Assembly (NCBI RefSeq): GCF_024585165.1
Contig: NZ_CP029008.1
Span: forward strand, 4,154,001-4,218,000
DNA: 64,000 bases
Source of the DNA: Bradyrhizobium sp. WBOS07
Lineage (GTDB): Bacteria > Pseudomonadota > Alphaproteobacteria > Rhizobiales > Xanthobacteraceae
Reading direction: 5' to 3'
The notes under the pieces were generated by a model. That model was not told the origin of the DNA. It did not search any database and worked only from the letters and a program-made list of their open reading frames with translations. The translations under genes were made by a program, and so were the position numbers. Below, piece by piece: positions 56,543 through 64,000 of the stretch; position 1 is the stretch's first letter; every line of letters begins with the position of its first letter.

Positions 56543-57325
56543 ATGCCTTCCAAACCGGCCATCAGTTATTCCCACGTCACCAAGCGCTTCGGCTCGCTCA
56601 GGGCTGTCGACGGTGTGTCGCTCGACGCCGCCGAAGGCGAGTTCGTGGCCATCGTGGGGAGCTCGGGCTCGGGCAAGACGACGCTGCTGCGGCTCGCCAA
56701 CCGGCTGATCGAGGCCGATGGCGGCACCGTCAGTGTCGAGGGCGAGGGCGTGCAAAGCGTCGATCCGGTCGCGCTGCGGCGGCGGATCGGCTACGTCTTC
56801 CAGAGCGGCGGGCTGTTTCCGCATCTGAGCGTCGCTGACAATATCGGGATCACACCCAAATTGCTGGGCGCGCCGGCGGCGGGCATCGCTGCGCGCGTCG
56901 ACGAGTTGCTCGCGCTCGTGCAGCTCGACGGCGATGCGCATCGCGACCGCCTGCCGGCGGCGCTCTCCGGCGGCCAGCGCCAGCGCGTCGGCGTGGCGCG
57001 GGCGCTTGCGGCAAAGCCGCGCATCGTGCTGATGGACGAGCCCTTCGGCGCGCTCGATCCGCTCACCCGCGACGCGCTCGGCGAGGATTATCGTGCGCTG
57101 CACCGCAAGCTCGGCCTGACCAGTGTGATGATCACGCATGACATCACCGAGGCGATCCTGCTCGCCGACCGCATCGCGGTGATGCGCGGCGGGAGGCTGC
57201 TCGCCCAGGGCACCCCTGCCGAGCTCTCCAGCAGCAGCGACGCTTACGTGCTCGAGCTGTTGCGCACGCCGCGCCGCCAGGTCGAACGGCTGAACGCGCT
57301 GCTACCGCAGGGCGGCACGGCATGA
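56543..57325 (+). CDS. Osmoprotectant/quaternary-amine ABC transporter ATP-binding protein
   Basis: A 260-residue ATPase of the OpuCA/ProV group without CBS domains. Walker A GSSGSGKTT, Q-loop FQSGGLFPHLSVADNIGI, signature LSGGQRQRVGVARAL, Walker B IVLMDEPFGALDPLTRDALG and ITHDITEA are intact. It energises glycine-betaine-type uptake with the fused permease/receptor that follows with an ATGA overlap. The start lies in a tight gap with only a weak site (CTTGAG). Confidence 0.92.
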   Translation: MPSKPAISYSHVTKRFGSLRAVDGVSLDAAEGEFVAIVGSSGSGKTTLLRLANRLIEADGGTVSVEGEGVQSVDPVALRRRIGYVFQSGGLFPHLSVADNIGITPKLLGAPAAGIAARVDELLALVQLDGDAHRDRLPAALSGGQRQRVGVARALAAKPRIVLMDEPFGALDPLTRDALGEDYRALHRKLGLTSVMITHDITEAILLADRIAVMRGGRLLAQGTPAELSSSSDAYVLELLRTPRRQVERLNALLPQGGTA

Positions 57326-58881
57326 GCGTGCTTGCCGATCCACGCTGGGGCGAGGCGCTGGCGCATCTGCCCGATTATCTCGGCAACCACGTGCGGGTGA
57401 GTCTGGCCGCGCTCGCGCTCGGTCTCGCCGTCAGCCTGCCGCTGGCGATCCTGACGCGCAACCGCCCGGCGCCGCGCGCCGTCCTGCTCGCGGTCGCCAG
57501 CATCGTGCAGACGGTGCCGGGCCTGGCGCTGCTCGCACTGTTCTATCCGCTGCTGCTGCTGGCGGCATCGGTGACGCTGGCCTGGTTCGGCGTGTCCTTC
57601 TCGGCCTTCGGCTTCCTGCCGGCGATGCTGGCGCTCGCGCTCTATTCGATGCTGCCGGTGCTGCGCAACGGCATCGCCGGGCTCAACGGCATCGATCCCG
57701 CGCTGATCGAGGCCGCCAAGGGCGTCGGCATGACCGCACGCCAGTCGCTGATCATGGTCGAGCTGCCTCTGGCGTTGCCGGTGATGATGGCGGGCATCCG
57801 CACCGCCGCGGTGTGGGTGATCGGCACCGCGACGCTGTCGACGCCGATCGGACAGACCAGCCTCGGCAATTACATCTTTGCCGGACTGCAGACCCAGAAC
57901 TGGGTGTTCGTGCTGTTCGGCTGCTTCGCCTCGGCCCTGCTCGCACTCGCCGTCGATCAGCTGCTCGGCCTGATCGAAGGTGGCCTGCGCCAGCGCAGCC
58001 GTGCCCGCTCCGTGCTCGGCGCGACCGGCATCGCAGCGCTGGTCGCGGCCACGCTGGTGCCGACGATGGGGCGCTCGTCGCAGGGCCATATCGTCGGCGC
58101 CAAGACATTCGCCGAGCAATATGTGCTGTCGGCGCTGCTCAGGGACCGCCTGCAGGCCGCCGGCCTCTCCGCGACGGCGCGCTCGGGGCTCGGCTCCAGC
58201 GTGATCTTCGGGGCGTTGAAGGCCGGCGACATCGATCTCTGTGTCGATTATTCCGGCACGCTCTGGGCCAACCAGCTGCATCGCACCGACATCAAGCCGC
58301 GCGCCGAGCTGATCGCGGAGCTGAAGAGCGAGCTGGCGAAGGACAACATCACTCTGCTCGGCGAGCTCGGCTTCGAGAATGCCTATGCGCTGGTGATGCC
58401 GAAGCAACGTGCCGAGGCGCTCGGCATCCGCACCATCACCGATCTCGCCGCGCACGCATCGACGATGTCGATCGCCGGCGACTACGAATTCTTCTCGCGG
58501 CCGGAATGGGCGGCGCTGCAGAAAGCCTACGGCCTCTCCTTCCGCGCCCAGCGCCAGATGCAGCCGGACTTCATGTATGCGGCGGTGGCGAGCGGCGAGG
58601 TCGACGTCATCGCCGGCTACACCAGCGACGGCCTGATCGCGAAATACGATCTGGTCGCGCTCGGCGACCCCAGGCAGGCCATCCCGCCCTATGACGCGAT
58701 CCTTTTGCTCGCGCCCAAACGCGCCGATGACGAGCGACTCAAGGCGGCGCTGAGACCATTGCTCGGCAAGATCGACATCGCCACCATGCGCGAGGCGAAC
58801 CTGCGCGCCAGCGGCAACGATGCGAATTCATCGCCCGATGCGGTGGCGAGGTGGCTGTGGGAGAAGGTGGGCGGGCGGTAG
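57322..58881 (+). CDS. Fused permease and substrate-binding protein of an osmoprotectant ABC transporter
   Basis: A 519-residue two-domain protein. Residues about 1-215 form an OpuCB-type permease (IVQTVPGLALLALFYPLLLL, AAKGVGMTARQSLIMVELPL). After one more membrane segment (VLGATGIAALVAATLVPTMG), residues about 255-519 form an OpuCC/OsmF-like receptor (AKTFAEQYVLSALLRDRLQA, GDIDLCVDYSGTLWANQL, AGYTSDGLIAKYDLVALGDP). The receptor is thus tethered to the channel on the periplasmic side. Such fusions are known in quaternary-amine transporters. The ligand may be betaine, choline or another compatible solute. Confidence 0.92.
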   Translation: MSVLADPRWGEALAHLPDYLGNHVRVSLAALALGLAVSLPLAILTRNRPAPRAVLLAVASIVQTVPGLALLALFYPLLLLAASVTLAWFGVSFSAFGFLPAMLALALYSMLPVLRNGIAGLNGIDPALIEAAKGVGMTARQSLIMVELPLALPVMMAGIRTAAVWVIGTATLSTPIGQTSLGNYIFAGLQTQNWVFVLFGCFASALLALAVDQLLGLIEGGLRQRSRARSVLGATGIAALVAATLVPTMGRSSQGHIVGAKTFAEQYVLSALLRDRLQAAGLSATARSGLGSSVIFGALKAGDIDLCVDYSGTLWANQLHRTDIKPRAELIAELKSELAKDNITLLGELGFENAYALVMPKQRAEALGIRTITDLAAHASTMSIAGDYEFFSRPEWAALQKAYGLSFRAQRQMQPDFMYAAVASGEVDVIAGYTSDGLIAKYDLVALGDPRQAIPPYDAILLLAPKRADDERLKAALRPLLGKIDIATMREANLRASGNDANSSPDAVARWLWEKVGGR

Positions 58882-58974
58882 GGCGAGATTTCGCCAGCGC
58901 CGTGCCCACGATCTCTTCAATGCGGTGAGAGATGGTGGGCACGCTTCCGCTTTGCCTACCCTACAAAGTACGAG
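58879..58974. repeat. Intergenic repeat, GGTGGGCAAAGCGC/GTGGGCACG family (copy 2)
   Basis: It reads TAGGGCGAGATTTCGCCAGC GCCGTGCCCACGATCTC then GATGGTGGGCACGCTTCCGC TTTGCCTACCCTAC, the same motif order as at 16258-16347. Its first bases overlap the stop of the fusion gene. Confidence 0.65.
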
Positions 58975-58989
58975 ATACGCGGCGAGAGG

Positions 58990-60702
58990 CTACAGCCCCC
59001 GGATCATCCCTGCATCGATCAGCAGGCGGTTCAGCCGCCGCGCTTCGGCGCCGTCCTTGCAGCCGTAGAAGACGCCCTTGCAGCGGAGCATGATCTCCTT
59101 CTGCTCGGCAAAGGACGGGTCGAGCGGGATGCCCGCGGCCTCCTGGATCACCAGGGGCAGATAGGGGCCGTCGATCGTGTCCATCACGGCCTCGCTTTTG
59201 ACCGGCTGGAAATTCAAGGCGTCGATCGCGTAATAGGTCGCATAGAGGCGCGGATCGTAGGCGTCGAGCTTCTTGCCGAGAGCGCCCTCGTCCAGCCCGG
59301 GCTCGAGGATGGCAGGCGCGAACTCAGGCTGATGATCGCCGTAACGCACGATCAGGAAGGGCTCGCCCGGAAATTTCTTCTTCAGCCCCGCCACGAACGC
59401 CTTGTACTGCTCGGCGCTCATCGCCTGCCGGCGCAGATATTCGTCGATGGACGCCACATTGCCCGGCGCGCGCCAGTTCGGCAGCAGCTCGGGACGGAAG
59501 CGCGTCTCCCAGGGGAAATGATTGGCGCCGAGATAGATGAAGGTGAAGAGCGGCTTGTTGGGCGGCTGCTGGCCGATCAGCTGCAGCGCCTTCTCGTAGA
59601 AGAAGCTGTCGGGCTCGACGTCCTTGGCGCCGAGATCCTTCGAATCGAGGAAGCGTTCGATTCCGGTGGTCGTCTGAAAGCTGCGGGCGGCCATGAAGCC
59701 GCCATGGGCGGGATACAGCGACATCGTGTCGTAGCCGCAGCGGCGCAGCGCCAGCGGCAGCCCACGCTCGACGCGGCTCGAGGCGATGCGTGTCACGAAA
59801 TAGGCGAAGCGGCCGAACGAACGCGAGGAGAGCCCCGCCAGCACGTTGTATTCGGTGAACCAGCTCGGCCCGCCATTGCTCTCGGCCAGGAACGTGCGCT
59901 GCTTGCCGTCCCAGGATTTGAAGTGGCTGCCATAGCCCTGCGGCACCTTGATGCCGCGCGCGGCGCGGATGTCGAAGCTCGATTCATCATGGATCATGAT
60001 GATGTTCGGCCGGCGCCCGGCGGGGTGACAGGAATCGACCAGCGGCATGTTGAGCCGCTCATTGGTCGCAGCGGCCGATTCCATGAAGCCATATTGCACG
60101 AAATCGGAGACCGAACTGACGCCGGAGCGGAAGAACTTCGAGAGATAACCGTCGTCGTAATAGCCGCGCCAGGCCTCGTCAGGGTGATAGAGCGAATAGA
60201 AGACCAGCGCGGCAAGACAGGCCAGCTTGCAGGCGAGCGCGGGCAGGCGGCGGATGCGAAACGGATCGAGCCACCACAGCGCATACATCAGCGGCAGCGT
60301 GACCAGGCCGGCCAGGATCACCGACCAGCGCAAATTCGGGAAGATCGCGAACAGGAACGCGACGGTGTCGCGGTCGATCATCATCAGGTCGATGAAGTTG
60401 ACCGTCATCTGCACGACGTCGTGCTTCAGCCGCGACAGCAGCACCAGCACGACCACCATGGTCAGCGACAGCGCGCCGGAGAGGGCCGGCCGGCGCAGCA
60501 ATGTGATCCAGAAGAAATTGAGGATGCCCCAGGCCAGCGCGAACGAGAGCCGCGAGCCGAAATCGGTCTCGGTCTGGTACATCAGCGCGAGGGCGGCAAG
60601 GTGCGGCGCGGCCACGGCGAGCAGCCGCCAGATGCCGAGCGCGGCGACGCTCGCCAGCACGGCGGTGGTGGCAGAAGGACCTGGATTGGGCGCGGACGCC
60701 AT
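58990..60702 (-). CDS. Membrane sulfatase-fold enzyme, LtaS/OpgB-like (phosphoglycerol or phosphoethanolamine transferase?)
   Basis: About 570 residues: five or so N-terminal membrane segments (to about residue 180) and a periplasmic alkaline-phosphatase-fold domain. Key strings are RPNIIMIHDESSFDIRAARG (metal Asp), ESNGGPSWFTEYNVLAGLSS (nucleophile region), FIYLGANHFPWETRFRPE (His) and VRYGDHQPEFAPAI (Asp-His). Relatives decorate periplasmic glucans or other envelope glycans. The start is uncertain: ATG at 60700-60702 has no ribosome-binding site, and the frame is open to 60804. Confidence 0.85.
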   Translation of the reverse strand: MASAPNPGPSATTAVLASVAALGIWRLLAVAAPHLAALALMYQTETDFGSRLSFALAWGILNFFWITLLRRPALSGALSLTMVVVLVLLSRLKHDVVQMTVNFIDLMMIDRDTVAFLFAIFPNLRWSVILAGLVTLPLMYALWWLDPFRIRRLPALACKLACLAALVFYSLYHPDEAWRGYYDDGYLSKFFRSGVSSVSDFVQYGFMESAAATNERLNMPLVDSCHPAGRRPNIIMIHDESSFDIRAARGIKVPQGYGSHFKSWDGKQRTFLAESNGGPSWFTEYNVLAGLSSRSFGRFAYFVTRIASSRVERGLPLALRRCGYDTMSLYPAHGGFMAARSFQTTTGIERFLDSKDLGAKDVEPDSFFYEKALQLIGQQPPNKPLFTFIYLGANHFPWETRFRPELLPNWRAPGNVASIDEYLRRQAMSAEQYKAFVAGLKKKFPGEPFLIVRYGDHQPEFAPAILEPGLDEGALGKKLDAYDPRLYATYYAIDALNFQPVKSEAVMDTIDGPYLPLVIQEAAGIPLDPSFAEQKEIMLRCKGVFYGCKDGAEARRLNRLLIDAGMIRGL

Positions 60703-60916
60703 CGAGGACACGCAACTCTGGTCCGGTGCGGTGATGCCAAGCCGTCTGGCCGGCCCGAAAACGACCAGGGCCTCCGGCGCAGCCGGAAGCCTGCACCATG
60801 TCATAAAACTGTAACGGAACGGTCAAGGACAGGCAACGCACGTCGTGATCCGACCTTCGCTTAATGTCAGCGAGCGGCGCGCCGCGATACGGCGGTCGAC
60901 ATCGCCAAGCACCGGC

Positions 60917-61570
60917 CTAGCGCTTTGCGATGCCTGAGATGAACAGGTCGAGCACTGCTTCCGCCATCCGCTCGATCTCGCCCTGCTCGACGCCCCAGCG
61001 CGGAAAATGGCCGTCGAGATTCATCCGGGCAAAGCCGTAGACCAGCGCGCGACCGGCGACCTGGACCTGCTTGAGGTCGGCCGGCCGCAGCAGGCCCTGC
61101 TCTGCCGCATCAGCCAGGATCCCCTCGGTCAGCGCGATCAGCTCGGCATTGTCGCGGCTGAGGTCGGCGGAGCTGCCATGGGCGAAGTAGCGCCCGGTGG
61201 AGATGATCTCGAAATGGGCGGGATTGCGCATCGCCCAGCGCAGGTAAGCGAGCCCGAAGGCGCGAAAGCGGACAAGTGGGCCGGCGGCCGGAGCCTCGGT
61301 CAGCACTGCCTCGATCTCGGCGCGAAACCGCCGCTGCGCCTCCTCCGCCACCGCCGCCATCAGAGCATCGCGGTTGGGAAAGTGCCGGAATGGCGCACCC
61401 GGGGACACCGCGGCCCGGCGCGCGGCCTCGCGGACCGAGACCTCTGCTCCCTCCGCCGCAAGTTGCAGCGCAGCATCGATCAGGACGCGGCGAAGGTCGC
61501 CATGGTGATAGGGTTTGGGTTGGGCGGTGGGGCGGCGGGCACGCGGCCTGGAGGGCTGACGAGCGGACAT
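60917..61570 (-). CDS. TetR-family transcriptional regulator
   Basis: A 217-residue regulator. The DNA-binding domain is HHGDLRRVLIDAALQLAAEG then VSVREAARRAAVSPGAPFRH FPNRDALMAA; the C-terminal ligand domain (WHG-like, LYGFARMNLDGHFPRWG) is complete. An in-frame ATG at 61588 is an alternative start. It is divergent from a ferric-reductase-like membrane gene across a gap with two matching 17-base palindromes, probably its operators. Confidence 0.93.
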   Translation of the reverse strand: MSARQPSRPRARRPTAQPKPYHHGDLRRVLIDAALQLAAEGAEVSVREAARRAAVSPGAPFRHFPNRDALMAAVAEEAQRRFRAEIEAVLTEAPAAGPLVRFRAFGLAYLRWAMRNPAHFEIISTGRYFAHGSSADLSRDNAELIALTEGILADAAEQGLLRPADLKQVQVAGRALVYGFARMNLDGHFPRWGVEQGEIERMAEAVLDLFISGIAKR

Positions 61571-61599
61571 GGGCCCTTCTAGCATCACCTCAACGTGAA

Positions 61600-61616
61600 T
61601 GTAAGCAGCGATTACA
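61600..61616. promoter_or_regulatory. TetR operator candidate 1
   Basis: TGTAAGCAGCGATTACA, a 17-base palindrome-like site whose reverse complement differs from site 2 by two bases. It lies 30 bases upstream of the TetR start. Confidence 0.7.
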
Positions 61617-61642
61617 CCATTGACCGCGCCGGGGCGCCGCCA

Positions 61643-61659
61643 TGTAATCGACGCTTACA
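61643..61659. promoter_or_regulatory. TetR operator candidate 2
   Basis: TGTAATCGACGCTTACA, 43 bases (centre to centre) from site 1 and in opposite orientation to it. It overlaps the expected promoter of the membrane-protein gene at 61678. Confidence 0.7.
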
Positions 61660-61677
61660 TAATGAAGGGAGATCATC

Positions 61678-62298
61678 GTGTCGCACCGTCAAGGCTGGCT
61701 CGAGGGCTGGCGGCTGCTGGCCGCCCTCTCGTTGAGCCTGATCGTCCTCAGCCTGTGGATCGCCTCGATGCGGCAGTTCGAGGTCGAGGGCGTGCGGATG
61801 GTGATCCGTTTCACGGCGCGAAGCTCGCTCGCGCTGTTCTGCCTCGCCTTCAGCGCCGCAGCGCTGGCACAGCTGTGGCCCAACGCCTGGACGCGCTGGC
61901 AGCGCCGCAACCGGCGCTATCTCGGCTTGAGCTTTGCCGCGTCCCACGCCATCCACGCGGTCGCGATCGTAGTGTTCGCTTGGATGGATCCCGCCGGCTT
62001 TGCGCAAGCAACCTCGGTCGTCTCCTACGTCTTCGGCGGCATCGGCTATGCCGTCATCATTGCCATGAGCGCGACCTCGTTCGACCGCACCGCCGCGCTG
62101 ATCGGACCGCGCGCCTGGCGGAGGCTGCACTTGGTGGGCGGCTATTATCTCTGGTTCCAGTTCCTGGTGTCGTTCGGCATGCGCGTGCCGGCGATGCCGC
62201 TCTATGCCGCATTCTTCATTCCGCTGCTGATCGTGCTGGCGCTGCGCATGATCGCGATGGCCCGCCGCCCGCGCACGCAGGCCGTTGCGGCAGGCTGA
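61678..62298 (+). CDS. Ferric-reductase-like transmembrane protein
   Basis: A 206-residue membrane protein with six membrane segments. Histidines in HAIHAVAIVVF and LHLVGGYYLW are placed as haem ligands in the ferric-reductase-like/YedZ-MsrQ fold, so it may carry b-type haem and pass electrons. A GTG start with AGGGAGATCATC upstream. Divergent from TetR; the SDR gene follows convergently 10 bases away. Confidence 0.82.
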   Translation: MSHRQGWLEGWRLLAALSLSLIVLSLWIASMRQFEVEGVRMVIRFTARSSLALFCLAFSAAALAQLWPNAWTRWQRRNRRYLGLSFAASHAIHAVAIVVFAWMDPAGFAQATSVVSYVFGGIGYAVIIAMSATSFDRTAALIGPRAWRRLHLVGGYYLWFQFLVSFGMRVPAMPLYAAFFIPLLIVLALRMIAMARRPRTQAVAAG

Positions 62299-62308
62299 AG
62301 CGCCTGCC

Positions 62309-63157
62309 TTACAGTGGCAGGAACCCGAGCCGCTTGGCAATGATACGATCGAGCGTCCGCTTCGGCAGCACGGCCGCGATCAGATGGCGTATCGGGTCGG
62401 GCGTGATCTGGTAGCGCACCTTGGGGCGCGCCGCCGTCAGCGCCTCGAACACGATCTCGGCGATCCGCTCGGCCGGCAGGCCCTTGGCGCCGAGATCCAT
62501 CATGAAGGCCATGACCTTGTTCAGCGCCGGCAGATAGGGCGAGTTCTGGTAGACGGAGAGATCGATCTGTTCGGCCTTGCTCCAGATCGGCGTCTTCACT
62601 GCGCCGGGAGCGACGATGATGACGTCGATGCCGAACAGCATCAATTCGCGGCGCAGGCTTTCCGCCAATCCCTCGATGGCATGCTTGGAGGCGGAATAGG
62701 GCGCCGACAGTGGATTGCCGTTCCTGCCCGCGACCGAGCTGATCATCACGATCCGCCCCTTCGGCCCCTTCAGCGAGGGATCGGCACCGAGCAGCGGCCC
62801 GAACGCCTGGGTCGCGATGACGGGGCCGATGACGTTGATGTCCATCTGGCGGCGAAAATCGTCGGCCGACAATTCGAGCACGGGACCGGCGACCGCGACG
62901 CCGGCATTGTTGACGAGGCCGGCCAGCGTCCCCCCGCCCAGCGCCTCGCGGACTTCTCGCGCAGCCGCGAGGACTGCGGCTTCGTCGGTGACGTCGAACA
63001 GCAGCGGCGTGAAATGGGCGCCGAACTCGGCCTCGAGCCGCTCGGCGTCGACCTGCTTACGCACACTGCCGAAGACACGATAGCCGCGCCCGATCAGGAA
63101 TTTTGCGGTAGCCCAGCCGATGCCGGTGGATGCACCGGTGACGACGACAGATCGCAT
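62309..63157 (-). CDS. Short-chain dehydrogenase/reductase
   Basis: A 282-residue classical SDR: cofactor motif TGASTGIG at 7-14, NNAG near 93, catalytic Ser in ISSVAGRNG and YSASK with Tyr and Lys. The C-terminal third (IRHLIAAVLPKRTLDRIIAK) is longer than minimal SDRs. It reduces or oxidises an unknown alcohol/ketone. Convergent with the ferric-reductase-like gene. Confidence 0.92.
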   Translation of the reverse strand: MRSVVVTGASTGIGWATAKFLIGRGYRVFGSVRKQVDAERLEAEFGAHFTPLLFDVTDEAAVLAAAREVREALGGGTLAGLVNNAGVAVAGPVLELSADDFRRQMDINVIGPVIATQAFGPLLGADPSLKGPKGRIVMISSVAGRNGNPLSAPYSASKHAIEGLAESLRRELMLFGIDVIIVAPGAVKTPIWSKAEQIDLSVYQNSPYLPALNKVMAFMMDLGAKGLPAERIAEIVFEALTAARPKVRYQITPDPIRHLIAAVLPKRTLDRIIAKRLGFLPL

Positions 63158-63207
63158 GGTCTTCCCTCCCTCAGGTGCCCGCGATCATGCCTTGGATTTC
63201 TGTTGGT

Positions 63208-63308
63208 GTCCCGGACAAGCACAGCGAAGCGCAGTGCCGGGACCCAGGAGCCGCATGGACCCCGGATCGGCAGCGCAGCACCAACGTGCTGCGCTGCGTC
63301 CGGGGCAC
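63208..63308. repeat. Intergenic inverted repeat, GTCCCGGAC/GTCCGGGGCAC family (copy 2)
   Basis: It starts GTCCCGGACAAGCACAGCGA, contains GTGCCGGGACCCAGGAGCCG, and ends TGCTGCGCTGCGTCCGGGGC AC. It has the same motif order as 13341-13490. It lies between the SDR gene and ilvC. Confidence 0.75.
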
Positions 63309-63313
63309 AATAC

Positions 63314-64000
<687 letters not shown>

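Noticed and set aside
59332..60864. 510-codon plus-strand frame opposite the sulfatase-like gene
   Set aside because: Antisense composition only (R/H/Q/E-rich), no start-site support.

Overview
The window is GC-rich alphaproteobacterial chromosome. I infer Bradyrhizobium or a close relative. Supporting signs are an 86-residue SemiSWEET that closely resembles, from memory, the characterised B. japonicum type, ABC substrate-binding proteins in several operons, and many short palindromic intergenic repeats. No phage, plasmid, CRISPR or rRNA is visible. The only RNA gene is a tRNA-Lys(CUU).

Layout. 1-8.8 kb: an amide/urea utilisation module. A minus-strand operon encodes an amidase-signature amidase, an acetamidase/formamidase and a UrtABCDE-type ABC transporter (the last gene is cut by the window edge). 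Divergent from it are amiC (cytoplasmic amide sensor) and amiR (ANTAR antiterminator). The operon leader contains a promoter-like sequence and an intrinsic-terminator hairpin, a plausible AmiR target. 9-11.1 kb: tRNA-Lys, a Spy/CpxP-like periplasmic protein and an orphan TRAP solute-binding protein. 11.4-13.2 kb: leuA with a Leu-rich leader ORF and hairpin (candidate attenuator). 13.3-14.4 kb: repeat-dense and gene-poor. 14.4-21.6 kb: a small membrane protein, a Tat-exported SMP-30-like protein, D-Ala-D-Ala ligase, a UvrA paralogue and a Tat-exported amino-acid-type binding protein. 21.8-24 kb: a Gfo/Idh/MocA oxidoreductase, an RlpA-like protein and a Tyr/Gly-rich exported protein. 24.3-27.3 kb: glgC-glgA-SemiSWEET. 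27.36-27.61 kb: a 254-bp IS481-type MITE with 54-bp perfect inverted ends, nested in an intergenic repeat.

27.7-35.4 kb: a DODA-type dioxygenase, a carboxylesterase homologue lacking its nucleophile serine, a Baeyer-Villiger-type monooxygenase fused to an esterase, several small conserved-looking proteins and a second RlpA-like lipoprotein. 35.6-40.2 kb: malic enzyme, a TctC remnant and a large MscS channel. 40.5-43.3 kb: an HxlR regulator divergent from an azoreductase, then an NAD(P)-binding protein and a FrnE/DsbA-like protein, which looks like an electrophile/redox stress cluster. 43.8-49.4 kb: a complete branched-chain amino-acid-type ABC transporter operon ending in an overlapping PPK2 kinase. 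49.5-56.4 kb: a NUDIX protein and a NitT/TauT-type ABC transporter whose binding protein is separated from its ATPase and permease by a four-gene DUF305 / beta-propeller / ECF sigma / anti-sigma operon. 56.5-58.9 kb: an osmoprotectant-type ABC transporter with fused permease and binding protein. 59-63.2 kb: an LtaS/OpgB-like sulfatase-fold membrane enzyme, then a TetR regulator, a ferric-reductase-like membrane protein and an SDR around a pair of palindromic operators. 63.3 kb to the end: the C-terminal two thirds of ilvC.

Functionally this is core-genome nutrient scavenging (seven solute-uptake loci), envelope maintenance, glycogen and branched-chain amino-acid synthesis, and stress response. 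The most unusual items are the amide-responsive leader, the leu leader peptide, the nested MITE, the monooxygenase-esterase fusion and the catalytically altered esterase.
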